A DNA stretch of 64,000 bases from Chloroflexota bacterium. GTDB lineage: Bacteria; Chloroflexota; Anaerolineae; JAAYZQ01. Below, piece after piece: positions 1-8,095 of the stretch. The stretch is from assembly GCA_018606645.1 (NCBI GenBank), contig JAGVRI010000006.1:186001-250000 (forward strand), written 5' to 3'. How positions within the stretch are numbered: the stretch's first letter is position 1; each line of letters opens with the position of its first letter. A model generated the notes under the pieces. It made no database searches and was not told the origin of the DNA. It worked only from the letters and a program-made list of their open reading frames with translations. A program made the translations under genes and the position numbers.

Positions 1-918
1 CGTGCATCCAACTACTTTAATATAGACACCTATGTCCAAACGGAGCAGGAACTCCGCGAACTGGTGGATGCCGGAGAGGCGCGGGCCGGGATGATTATCC
101 CGGCCGGTTATGGAGATACCGTGGCCGCTCGGGGTCAGGCCCAGATCGCCTTTGTGATCGACGGTTCCGATCCCAGTGTGGCCAACACGGTGTTTGCCGC
201 GTCCCAGTCGGTAGGACAGGCATATTCCCTTCGCCTGCTGCGGCGGGCGACGGGGCTTGATCCGGAAAGCCTGCCGGGGGTGCAGGTGCGCACACGGGTG
301 TGGTACAACCCGGAGATGAAGAGTGCGAATTTCATGATCCCGGGGATCATGGGCATGGTCCTGTATTTCCTGACGACGGTGTTTACCGCATTAGCCATCG
401 TTCGGGAACGAGAGAAAGGCACAATCGAACAACTGATCGTGACCCCCATCCGCCCCCTCGAGCTGATTGTAGGCAAAGTGGTGCCTTATGCATTTATTGC
501 CTTTTTTGACGTCCTGGAGGTGCTGGCCATCGGCGTCTTCTGGTTCGGGGTCCCAATCCGCGGCAGCCTCAGCTTGCTATTAGGACTGGCAGCTTTGTTC
601 CTGTTAACCTCGTTGGGCCTGGGCATCTTTATTTCGAGCGCCTCCAACACCCAGCAAGAGGCTATGCTATTGACCATCCTGACCCTGTTTCCCTCCATCT
701 TTCTGGGAGGGTTCTTTTTCCCGATTGAGGCCATGCCTCGCTGGTTGCAGACCATCACCTATGCGGTGCCCCTGCGCTACATCCTCGTGATCATCCGCGG
801 GATCATCTTGAAAGGAGTTGGTCTCCGCATCCTGGTGGAAGAGGTGCTGGCCATGGCGTTTTTTGGCGTGACCATCATGTTGCTCGCCGCTACCCGATTC
901 CGCAAGCGACTGGAGTAG
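1..918 (+). CDS. ABC-2 type transporter permease (5'-truncated by window edge)
   Basis: The reading frame is open from base 1, so the true start lies upstream; 305 residues are visible. The C-terminal half is strongly hydrophobic with about five membrane segments, and carries the ABC-2 features: a first helix followed by the EREKGTIEQL cytoplasmic loop and a FFFPIEAMPRWLQ loop before the last two helices. The N-terminal part is a soluble extracellular region typical of YbhS/YbhR-like or drug-export permeases with a single anchoring helix upstream. It is followed after 3 bases by two ATPases and then two membrane-fusion adaptors, so it is the channel subunit of an exporter. Substrate cannot be told from sequence; multidrug or lipid-like export is the usual role of this family. 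Confidence 0.88.
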   Translation, partial: RASNYFNIDTYVQTEQELRELVDAGEARAGMIIPAGYGDTVAARGQAQIAFVIDGSDPSVANTVFAASQSVGQAYSLRLLRRATGLDPESLPGVQVRTRVWYNPEMKSANFMIPGIMGMVLYFLTTVFTALAIVREREKGTIEQLIVTPIRPLELIVGKVVPYAFIAFFDVLEVLAIGVFWFGVPIRGSLSLLLGLAALFLLTSLGLGIFISSASNTQQEAMLLTILTLFPSIFLGGFFFPIEAMPRWLQTITYAVPLRYILVIIRGIILKGVGLRILVEEVLAMAFFGVTIMLLAATRFRKRLE

Positions 919-921
919 ACA

Positions 922-1890
922 ATGGACACGCGCAACGACGGAGTGATTGTCACCCAAAATCTGACTCGAAGATTCAACAAGCTGGTCGCCGTAGATGGCC
1001 TGAATCTGACGGTGCACCGGGGCGAGATCTTTGGGCTGGTTGGCCCGGACGGGGCAGGCAAGACCACCACCATCCGCATGTTGTGCGCCATCCTGAATCC
1101 CTCCGAAGGTCGAGCCTGGGTGGCCGGCTTTGACACCGTAACCGCCCCAGAGCAGATCAAGCGCCGTATCGGGTATATGGCGCAACGGTTCAACCTGTAT
1201 GGCGACCTCTCGGTCACGGAGAATCTTGACTTTTTCGCCGACATCTTCCAGGTGAACAGGAAGGAGCGCCGTGAGAGAAAAGAACGGTTACTCCAGTTCG
1301 CCGGTCTGGCCGAGTTCCGTCAACGGCGAGCGGCCCATCTGTCAGGCGGCATGCAAAAGAAACTGGCCCTGGCCTGTACCCTGATCCATCAACCGGAGAT
1401 CATCCTGCTGGACGAGCCAACTACCGGCGTAGACCCGGTCAGCCGGCGAGAGTTCTGGGACATCTTGACCGAACTGCACCTGCAAGGGATCACCATTCTG
1501 GTCAGCACGCCGTACATGGACGAGGCCGAGCGTTGCTCGCGGGTGGGATTGATGCACCAGGGCAAGATGGTTGTCTGCGATACCCCACAACGGATCAAGG
1601 AACTCATGGTCGGTGGGCTGTTGGAAATTCGGGCCTGCGACCTGCGACGAGCTCAGGAAGCGGTAGCCCACCTGGAAGGCGTGTTGGAGGTGCAGACCTA
1701 TGGTGACCTGTTGCACGTATTTGTGGACAGCGTAGCCACACGACAGGAATTCCTCAAAGATGCGTTGGTCGCGGCGAACGTTCCGGTATCGAGTATCCGC
1801 CCCGTGCGACCGCGCATGGAAGAAGCCGTTATTTCGTTGATCCGAAAGCAGATGGCTGAGAATGGTGGGACCGGGAATGAGACACGCTGA
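922..1890 (+). CDS. ABC transporter ATP-binding protein, copy 1
   Basis: Energises the exporter encoded here by ATP hydrolysis on the cytoplasmic side. Walker A is GPDGAGKTT at residues 41-49, with Asp where most relatives have Asn. The signature LSGGM lies near residue 140 and Walker B with LLDEPTTGVDP near 161-172. The C-terminal 100 residues form the extra domain typical of drug-export ATPases (ABC-2/CcmA group). The 322-residue length is normal. It starts 3 bases after the permease, and its 3' end overlaps the next ATPase gene, which indicates translational coupling. It and its neighbour are clear paralogues, so the working unit is probably a heterodimer. Confidence 0.93.
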   Translation: MDTRNDGVIVTQNLTRRFNKLVAVDGLNLTVHRGEIFGLVGPDGAGKTTTIRMLCAILNPSEGRAWVAGFDTVTAPEQIKRRIGYMAQRFNLYGDLSVTENLDFFADIFQVNRKERRERKERLLQFAGLAEFRQRRAAHLSGGMQKKLALACTLIHQPEIILLDEPTTGVDPVSRREFWDILTELHLQGITILVSTPYMDEAERCSRVGLMHQGKMVVCDTPQRIKELMVGGLLEIRACDLRRAQEAVAHLEGVLEVQTYGDLLHVFVDSVATRQEFLKDALVAANVPVSSIRPVRPRMEEAVISLIRKQMAENGGTGNETR

Positions 1891-2878
1891 GCGCCAGCAA
1901 GACGCACGGCAGCACAGCCATGCCGTTCAGGCCATCGCACTCACCAAAAAGTTTGGTGATTTTGTGGCGGTCGATCGGGTCAGCTTTACGATCGAGCGGG
2001 GGACAATCTTTGGCTTTCTGGGACCGAACGGAGCCGGTAAAACGACGACCATTCGCATGTTGCTCGGCCTGCTCAGACCTACTTCAGGCAGCGCCACCGT
2101 GTTGGGCTATGATGTGGTGAAGCAAACGTCCGAGATCAAGAAACGGATCGGATATATGTCCCAACGGTTCAGCCTCTACGACGATTTGACGGTGGATGAA
2201 AACCTGCATTTTTATGGCCGGACGTACGGATTGAGAGGCAGGAAGCTCACCGAACGCAAGGCCTTTGTTCTGCACATGGCCGGGTTAGAGGGTCGCAAAC
2301 ACGAGCTTACCGGTCACCTGGCCGGAGGTTGGAAACAGCGCCTGGCTCTGGGTGCCGCCATGCTCCATGAACCCGACATGCTCTTCCTGGACGAACCTAC
2401 GGCTGGAGTGGATCCGATCTCGCGGCGTTCCTTTTGGGATTTGCTCTACGAGCTGGCCGACCGTGGCACCACGATTATGGTGACTACCCACTACATGGAT
2501 GAAGCCGAGCGTTGCCAAAGCCTGGCTTTTATCCAGCACGGCAAGATCGTGGCCTATGGTTCGCCAGCCACCATCAAGGAGAAAGAGATGCGGGGTCAGG
2601 TGCTGGAGATCGATTGCGAGAATCCGGCCGCTGCCATTCCGATCTTGCGCGCTACGGAGGAATTTGAAGAAGTGGCTTTGTATGGAGCCCTGATCCATGC
2701 GGTGACTTTAGATGGGGAGAGGCTGATCCCTCAGATTGAGCACAGACTCAAGGAAGCAGGCGTGGGCGTGCACTCCATTGAGGTCATCGCCCCGTCGCTG
2801 GAGGATGTGTTTATCTCTAGCGTGCGCTCGCCGCTGACTTCTGAGGCCAAACCTCAACTAGTAGAGGAATCACGATGA
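1862..2878 (+). CDS. ABC transporter ATP-binding protein, copy 2
   Basis: Second ATPase of the same exporter, paralogous to the one before it. Walker A GPNGAGKTT lies near residue 54 and Walker B LFLDEPTAGVDP near residue 175. The signature is altered to LAGGW instead of LSGGQ, which may weaken one of the two composite ATP sites, as in known asymmetric ABC heterodimers (inference). An in-frame ATG at 1877 is an alternative start and would shorten the overlap with the upstream gene from 29 to 14 bases; either way the genes overlap. The C-terminal drug-exporter domain is present. The stop overlaps the start of the adaptor gene by four bases (ATGA). Confidence 0.92.
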   Translation: MVGPGMRHAERQQDARQHSHAVQAIALTKKFGDFVAVDRVSFTIERGTIFGFLGPNGAGKTTTIRMLLGLLRPTSGSATVLGYDVVKQTSEIKKRIGYMSQRFSLYDDLTVDENLHFYGRTYGLRGRKLTERKAFVLHMAGLEGRKHELTGHLAGGWKQRLALGAAMLHEPDMLFLDEPTAGVDPISRRSFWDLLYELADRGTTIMVTTHYMDEAERCQSLAFIQHGKIVAYGSPATIKEKEMRGQVLEIDCENPAAAIPILRATEEFEEVALYGALIHAVTLDGERLIPQIEHRLKEAGVGVHSIEVIAPSLEDVFISSVRSPLTSEAKPQLVEESR

Positions 2879-4401
2879 AGCGAAAAGTAGTTGCGCTATC
2901 TGTCTTGATCGCTTTGGTGGGCATGCTCGCAGGTGTCGCCTGGTACGCTCAGACGCACCCGGGATGGCAGGAACAGTTGCAGGGCTGGTTTCAGCAGGTG
3001 ACGACCAGAATGGGGTGGGGGGCGGAAGAAGAGCCCAATGAGCTGGTTGTCTCTGGCTTTATCGAGGCCGACGAGGCGCTGGTCCGCAGCGAAGTAGGGG
3101 GCCGCATCGTCCATCTCGGGGCGGACGAAGGGGATGAAGTGGAAGAAGGTCAGATCGTTGTCCAGTTGGATGACTCGCTCCTTCAGGCCAAGATCAAGAA
3201 AGCCGAGGCCGACCTGGCTCTGGCCGAGGCGAATCTGGCTCAGATCCAGGCAGGCACCCGGCCAGAAACATTGGCTCACGCTCAGGCAGTGCTCGATCAG
3301 GCTAAAGTGGCCCGTGATATGGCCCGTATCGCCTGGGACGATGCTCGGGCGATGCAACAGAACCCACAGGAACTGGAACTGACCATCCTGGCCGCGCAGA
3401 ATCAGTTGGAGACACTGAACCTGCAACAGCTTCAGGCGGAGGCGATGGCCCGCTCAGCCCAGGCCGCGCGGGACCTGGCCGATGAGACAGTGCGTCTTCT
3501 CGAGGAATTTGAGCCTCGGACCGAATGGGTTCTGGCTGGATCGTTCGCCATTGATGACCTCCCCCCAGATATCCCACTCCCGCCCGGTGCCGGCGATGGG
3601 GAATATCGCATTAAAGGGTACAAGGTAGTCATCAAGAATGGGATTGTTTCCCTATATGTCCGCGCTGCGCTCAAGGTCCCGGTTGACCTCCTTGATCGGG
3701 CGCGCTATGAGCAGGCTATGGCCACCTACCAGTCCTGGCTGGCCTGGAGTGGGCTGACCCAGGCGCAGACGGCACGCAGTGGCGCCGCCGACTATCTGGC
3801 AGAACTCAGTCGTCAGAGGGCCAACCCCCTGACGTTGAAGGCCGAGGCCGATGCAGCCAAGGCGCAATATGACATTGCCTCCTCGGCGGTTGAGGTAGCA
3901 CAGGCCCAGGTCGAAAGTCTGAAGATGGGAGCCACACCCGAACAGATCGCCGTCGTCCAGGCGCAGGTGGAGGCCGCGCGCGCCGCGCTCCGAACCCTTC
4001 AGGTTCAGGGCCAAAGGATGCAGTTGCGAGCTCCTATCTCTGGCTGGGTGTTGGAACGGCCAGTCCATGTAGGAGAGGTAGCGGTACCTGGTGCCCCGTT
4101 AATGACCATCGCCAATCTGGATCAACTGTCGTTAACCGTCTATGTGCCGGAAGACTGGTTGGGTTGGATACAAATTGGCCAGCCGGTCCCTGTGACCGTG
4201 GACGCCCATCCGAACCGCACCTTCACCGGCACCGTGGTCTCGATCTCGAATCGGGCTGAGTTCACCCCCAAGAATGTCCAGACACGCCAGGAACGGGTGA
4301 ATATGGTCTTTGCGGTCGAGATCCGGCTGACCAACCCCGATCATGCCCTGAAGCCGGGAATGCCGGCCGATGCGGTCCTGGTGAAGGGAGGCAGGCCATG
4401 A
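2875..4401 (+). CDS. HlyD-family membrane fusion (adaptor) protein, copy 1
   Basis: Periplasmic-type adaptor that would join the exporter to the outside. One N-terminal membrane helix (residues about 5-25) is followed by a biotinyl-lipoyl half-motif (VGGRIVHLGADEGDEVEEG) near residue 65, a long alanine/glutamine-rich coiled coil (about 100-380), the second lipoyl half, and a beta-barrel ending with the EFTPKNVQT motif seen in YbhG/HlyD proteins. At 508 residues it is longer than usual because of an insert around residues 215-280 between coiled-coil arms. It overlaps the preceding ATPase gene by ATGA. A second paralogue follows after 52 bases. Confidence 0.9.
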   Translation: MKRKVVALSVLIALVGMLAGVAWYAQTHPGWQEQLQGWFQQVTTRMGWGAEEEPNELVVSGFIEADEALVRSEVGGRIVHLGADEGDEVEEGQIVVQLDDSLLQAKIKKAEADLALAEANLAQIQAGTRPETLAHAQAVLDQAKVARDMARIAWDDARAMQQNPQELELTILAAQNQLETLNLQQLQAEAMARSAQAARDLADETVRLLEEFEPRTEWVLAGSFAIDDLPPDIPLPPGAGDGEYRIKGYKVVIKNGIVSLYVRAALKVPVDLLDRARYEQAMATYQSWLAWSGLTQAQTARSGAADYLAELSRQRANPLTLKAEADAAKAQYDIASSAVEVAQAQVESLKMGATPEQIAVVQAQVEAARAALRTLQVQGQRMQLRAPISGWVLERPVHVGEVAVPGAPLMTIANLDQLSLTVYVPEDWLGWIQIGQPVPVTVDAHPNRTFTGTVVSISNRAEFTPKNVQTRQERVNMVFAVEIRLTNPDHALKPGMPADAVLVKGGRP

Positions 4402-4453
4402 TCCACTCAGATTCCAGGATATCACATACCTCTGAGCAGGAGCGGAGAATCAG

Positions 4454-5794
4454 ATGAAGCGTAGAGTGGGAGTGGGGATCCTGGTCCTGCTGGCCGGTGC
4501 CATTGTCGGTGGTTGGTGGTGGATGCAGACCGCTCCTGAGCAGCAGGCGGTGCAGTTGATGACCAAGCTCGGAATGCCGCTTCAGCAGGCGGAGGGGTTC
4601 GTGGATCGATGGGGAGGCGAGATAGCGCCTCAGTCGGACCAGGCGTGGATCGTTTCAGGGACCATCGAGGGCGACGAGGTAGCTATCGTCTCCGAGTTTG
4701 GAGGCCAGGTCACCAAGCTGTATGCCCAGGAAGGCGATGAGGTAGTGGAAGGGCAGGTATTGGTGGAACTGGACCCGAGCCTGTTACTGGCTCAAAAGGC
4801 TCAGGCCGAGGCTGCGGTCGCTGCCGCGCAGGCCAATCTCCGGAAAGTGCAGTCTGGCACCCATCCAGGCCAGATCCTGGCGGCCAGGGCAGCGCTTCAG
4901 CAAGCAGAGGCCGAGCGGGATGCTGCCAAACTGGCCTGGGACGATGCGATGGCATTGGTGAACGATCCTCAAGAGCTTGAAGCTCAGATCGTCCAGGCGC
5001 AGGCTGCGGTTGAACTGGCGACGGTGCAAATCGAGCAGGCACAAGCCAGACTCAAGGCCGCCGAGGTAGAGCGCGACAAGTACCGCGCTCAGGGAAGCAT
5101 GCAGGAAAAACAACTCTATCGGGTCTACCAGTACCAGGTCCAGGCAGCGCAGATCGAGGTCGAAGCGGCCAGGGTCAACAAGGAAGGAGCCGAAAAAACG
5201 CTCAACGCCTTGAAAGCGTTGCGCCGTAACCCGTTAGGGTTGATCAGTCAGGTGCATCTGGCCGAGGGCCGATATCGGGTCGCAGAAGCAGGCGTGGCCG
5301 TGGCCCAGGCCCGGTTAGCTGAGCTGGAAGCCGGGCCAACAGCGGAGGAACTGGCCGTGGCTCAAGCGCAGGTAACCCAGGCCCAGGCACTGGTGGATGA
5401 GTTGAATGTCCAGATCGCCAAAATGACCTTGCGCTCCCCGATCGCGGGCGTGGTCACCAGCCAGTCAATCCGTGCCGGCGAAACGGTGGTGGCCGGCACA
5501 ACTCTACTCACGGTGGCCAATTTGGATGAGGTCCGGTTGACCGTCTATGTGCCAGAAAACGAATTGGGACGGGTCTATCTCGGTCAGAAGGTTCAGGTCC
5601 GGGTAGATTCTTTCCCGGAACGTGTCTTTATCGGCACAGTCGCTTATATCTCTCAGCAGGCCGAGTTCACCCCCAAGAATGTGCAGACTGAAGAGGGACG
5701 GGTGAGTATGGTCTTTGCCGTACGCATCCACGTGCCCAATCCAGAACACCAGCTCAAGCTCGGAATGCCAGCCGATGCCATCCTAGATGGTTGA
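4454..5794 (+). CDS. HlyD-family membrane fusion (adaptor) protein, copy 2
   Basis: Paralogue of the preceding adaptor: N-terminal membrane helix (residues 5-25), first lipoyl half (FGGQVTKLYAQEGDEVVEG) near residue 82, coiled coil about 110-320, second lipoyl half, then the barrel with EFTPKNVQT. It is 446 residues long and lacks the insert of copy 1. The start is preceded by an AGGAGCGGAGA stretch. Its end overlaps by 12 bases the convergent DUF2007 gene. Two adaptors with two ATPases in one operon suggest either a hetero-oligomeric exporter or two exporters derived by segmental duplication (inference). Confidence 0.9.
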   Translation: MKRRVGVGILVLLAGAIVGGWWWMQTAPEQQAVQLMTKLGMPLQQAEGFVDRWGGEIAPQSDQAWIVSGTIEGDEVAIVSEFGGQVTKLYAQEGDEVVEGQVLVELDPSLLLAQKAQAEAAVAAAQANLRKVQSGTHPGQILAARAALQQAEAERDAAKLAWDDAMALVNDPQELEAQIVQAQAAVELATVQIEQAQARLKAAEVERDKYRAQGSMQEKQLYRVYQYQVQAAQIEVEAARVNKEGAEKTLNALKALRRNPLGLISQVHLAEGRYRVAEAGVAVAQARLAELEAGPTAEELAVAQAQVTQAQALVDELNVQIAKMTLRSPIAGVVTSQSIRAGETVVAGTTLLTVANLDEVRLTVYVPENELGRVYLGQKVQVRVDSFPERVFIGTVAYISQQAEFTPKNVQTEEGRVSMVFAVRIHVPNPEHQLKLGMPADAILDG

Positions 5795-6061
5795 GTTCTC
5801 CGATTCGGCTTCCGTATCCGTCCAGTCCGCTAGATCGCCGTTGCTGAGGTCAGCCAGCAGCGCCTCCGCCTCAGCCGCGTAGGGCTCTGGCACCAGAATG
5901 CGCACCTCGCCCAGACCATCCACAGTGATGCCAAACACGGGACCCAGCGCTTCGTATTGCAGCAACACCGGGATATCGAGGGCTTCCAGCTTGCTTTTGT
6001 AGATTTGGGCGACGTCCAGGCCCTGACAGACGCGGACGCATACCAGTTTGGGTTCTTCCAT
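5783..6061 (-). CDS. DUF2007-like small protein
   Basis: A 92-residue acidic protein resembling the DUF2007 (putative signal transducing protein) family: a short ferredoxin-like fold in which a line such as KSKLEALDIPVLLQYE is followed by an acidic end of the VPEPYAAEAEALLADL type. Proteins of this type often sit beside membrane transport or stress genes, and no reaction is known. It is the last gene of a leftward group headed by the KimA-like permease, 21 bases from the DUF350 gene, and converges with the adaptor gene, overlapping its end. Family assignment is from pattern only. Confidence 0.7.
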   Translation of the reverse strand: MEEPKLVCVRVCQGLDVAQIYKSKLEALDIPVLLQYEALGPVFGITVDGLGEVRILVPEPYAAEAEALLADLSNGDLADWTDTEAESENSTI

Positions 6062-6082
6062 GGAGAGAACCTTTACCTTAAC

Positions 6083-6571
6083 CTAGAGGACGAGCGACGA
6101 GACCAGGGCCATGATCTGCCCCACTGCCTGGCTCATCATCAGGCCCACGCCCAGCACCACTCCTGCGAGAAGCACAGCAACGGCCAGGTTTCCCTTCTTG
6201 AGTTCCTCGAGCTCATCAATACCCCGAGTAAGGACGCTGAAAAGATACAGCCCAAACCCTAAGGCAATCACCACCAGAATCAATCCCACGGCCAGTTGGA
6301 GGGCCCCGACCAGCAAGGCCTGCACGAAAAACGCCCTCCCCACATCCCATGAACCTGGGTCAACCGCCAAAGCCGGACGGAGAACCAGAGCCGCAGAAAC
6401 CAGGGTGGCCCCGAGCACAACGCCGACGGCGGTGTTGCGCTGGCGCAATGCCTCCCATTCATCAAACCGCCGCGTAAACCTCTGAAAGAGATACAGCGCC
6501 AAAAAAGCTACAATGGCGCTCAAGATGATAGCCACAATCAGTTGGAGCAAACTCAACAAGAGCTCTTCCAT
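6083..6571 (-). CDS. DUF350 family membrane protein (tandem duplicated)
   Basis: Small integral membrane protein of 162 residues with four predicted membrane helices, made of two copies of one unit: each has a LYLF helix end, a short charged loop with a conserved E-E/AL-R/K-x-x-N turn, then an A-V-small-residue helix. This is the DUF350 arrangement. The start at 6571 is chosen because GAGGAGG lies just upstream; a longer frame to 6637 has no such site. Its function is unknown. It lies downstream of two TrkA-type genes and a cation-type permease in the same direction, so a role linked to ion transport or membrane potential is a guess. Confidence 0.78.
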   Translation of the reverse strand: MEELLLSLLQLIVAIILSAIVAFLALYLFQRFTRRFDEWEALRQRNTAVGVVLGATLVSAALVLRPALAVDPGSWDVGRAFFVQALLVGALQLAVGLILVVIALGFGLYLFSVLTRGIDELEELKKGNLAVAVLLAGVVLGVGLMMSQAVGQIMALVSSLVL

Positions 6572-6640
6572 CCCATCCTCCTCGTTCGAATACGAAACCT
6601 CCCGCCGGTTGAAAACCTGCGGGAGGTAGGGTCGCATGCA

Positions 6641-7318
6641 TCACGTTCGGTCTCGAGGGGGGGCAAACAGCGCTGCCAGCCGCTCGGCCCCCTCGCGATC
6701 GGTGACCGCCAATACCTCATCACCCACCTCCAGAACCGTCCCGCCGTGAGGCACCACCATTTCCCCATGACGGATGATAGCCGCAATATTGCATTCCGCG
6801 GGCAGGCCCAGGTCGCGGATCGCCAACCCCACTGCTTGGGCTCCAGGCGGGATCTTTTCCTCCACCACCGAAAACTGTCCCCGCCGCAGTTTGAGAAGGG
6901 TCATCATATCGCCTAGCGACATTTCCTCCTCGATCAACTTGGCCAGGATCTCGGACCGATTGAGAGCCACATCCACATGGAACTTGGCGTCAAACAGCCA
7001 GGCATTGCGCGGATCGTTGATCTGGGCGATGGTCCGGGGCACCCGATAACGCGCCCGTGCCCAAAAGCAGATCATCAGATTGTCCGCATCGCTGTTGGTG
7101 CAGGCAGTCACCACGTGCGCCCGTTCCACGCCGGCCAGTTCCAGGACCTGCAGATCGGTCGGATTTCCCTCAAAGATCACCTCGGAGGGCAACTCGCGAT
7201 GGAGATGGGCCAACACCTTCTCGCGGTGCTCAATGACACACACCCGGTGGTTTTCCGTCAATAGCAGGCTGGCCAGTTGCGCTCCGGTTCGTCCGCCTCC
7301 AGCAATGACCACGAACAT
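6641..7318 (-). CDS. TrkA/RCK-type potassium transport regulatory protein, copy 1
   Basis: Cytoplasmic NAD(H)-binding gating protein for potassium carriers. Residues 1-120 form a TrkA-N Rossmann domain with the glycine-rich turn AGGGRTG at 6-12 and an acidic end of the second strand (VIEH). Residues about 140-220 form a TrkA-C (RCK_C) domain. Its 225-residue length is that of single-unit RCK proteins. Its start abuts the stop of the next upstream gene with no spacing, so the two TrkA-type genes are coupled and probably form a hetero-oligomeric ring. The nearest carriers are APC-fold permeases, not TrkH. Confidence 0.9.
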   Translation of the reverse strand: MFVVIAGGGRTGAQLASLLLTENHRVCVIEHREKVLAHLHRELPSEVIFEGNPTDLQVLELAGVERAHVVTACTNSDADNLMICFWARARYRVPRTIAQINDPRNAWLFDAKFHVDVALNRSEILAKLIEEEMSLGDMMTLLKLRRGQFSVVEEKIPPGAQAVGLAIRDLGLPAECNIAAIIRHGEMVVPHGGTVLEVGDEVLAVTDREGAERLAALFAPPRDRT

Positions 7319-7981
7319 CTATTTCTTCACCTCCATCCCGCCGAGCCGTTGGCGCAAGGCCTGGATTCCGTCCAGAGTGGCACTCAGATTCACGATATCG
7401 CCCACCTCCAGGCGAACCGCGCCGTCAGGCAAGATCGCCCGACCAGCCCGGGTGAGGGCGGCGGCGATACACTGCCCTTCTGGCACCAGCTCTTTCAACA
7501 GACGCCCGTGCCAGGTCTGGGGCACCTCGAACTCATAGATCTCCACTTCCCCGTTGCCGGCTGAATAGACGCAACGGATCTCCGTCTGGTACAACAACTC
7601 CTCGATCCGTTGCGCCCCCCAACTGGCCGAACTGACCACTTGCAGACCGAGCGCCTCGATCAGCGGCCGCCACCGCGGATCGTAATTGCGCACCACGACA
7701 TTGGTCAGTCCATAGACCACATGAGCTACCCGCGCAACGACGGCGTTGAGGGCATCCGAATTGGTCACCGCCGCCAGGCCATCCGCCTGTTCAATCCCCG
7801 CCCGGCGCAGCACGTCCTGGTGCATGACCTGACCCTCTATCGTGCGCCCCCGAAAATCAGGGGGCAGGTTCCGAAAGGCCCGCGCCTCCTGATCCACCAC
7901 GGTCACCTGATGGCCTCGCCGATACAACCGCTGCGCCAGTTCGGATCCCACCCGTCCACAACCCACCACTAAATAGTTCAT
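7319..7981 (-). CDS. TrkA/RCK-type potassium transport regulatory protein, copy 2
   Basis: Paralogue of the gene after it: TrkA-N Rossmann domain starting right at the N-terminus with VGCGRVGSELA and the acidic strand end VVDQ, then a TrkA-C domain in the last 80 residues. The start at 7981 (MNYLVVGCG) fits the domain edge and follows a TTGAGGG stretch; an open frame to 8032 would add a non-conserved extension. It is the first of two abutting TrkA-type genes, 114 bases downstream of a KimA-like permease reading the same way, and likely gates that permease (inference). Confidence 0.9.
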   Translation of the reverse strand: MNYLVVGCGRVGSELAQRLYRRGHQVTVVDQEARAFRNLPPDFRGRTIEGQVMHQDVLRRAGIEQADGLAAVTNSDALNAVVARVAHVVYGLTNVVVRNYDPRWRPLIEALGLQVVSSASWGAQRIEELLYQTEIRCVYSAGNGEVEIYEFEVPQTWHGRLLKELVPEGQCIAAALTRAGRAILPDGAVRLEVGDIVNLSATLDGIQALRQRLGGMEVKK

Positions 7982-8043
7982 CTCGGCCCTCAATTTCATT
8001 GTCCATGAAGGATCATCGCCCTGCTCGCCCATCCTCTGGACGG

Positions 8044-8088
8044 CTGAAGCTATACTTCAGGTCAAAAGGCCATCCGAACACCGTGGCC
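8044..8088 (-). terminator. Candidate terminator after KimA-like permease gene
   Basis: Reading leftwards past the permease stop, GGCCA and TGGCC (8068-8088) can pair around an 11-base loop and are followed by TTTT (8064-8067). A second perfect 6-base hairpin, CTGAAG-CTATA-CTTCAG read on the plus strand (8044-8060), lies beyond. The stems are short, so this may only attenuate transcription into the TrkA-type genes. Confidence 0.4.
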
Positions 8089-8095
8089 TGGCCTC

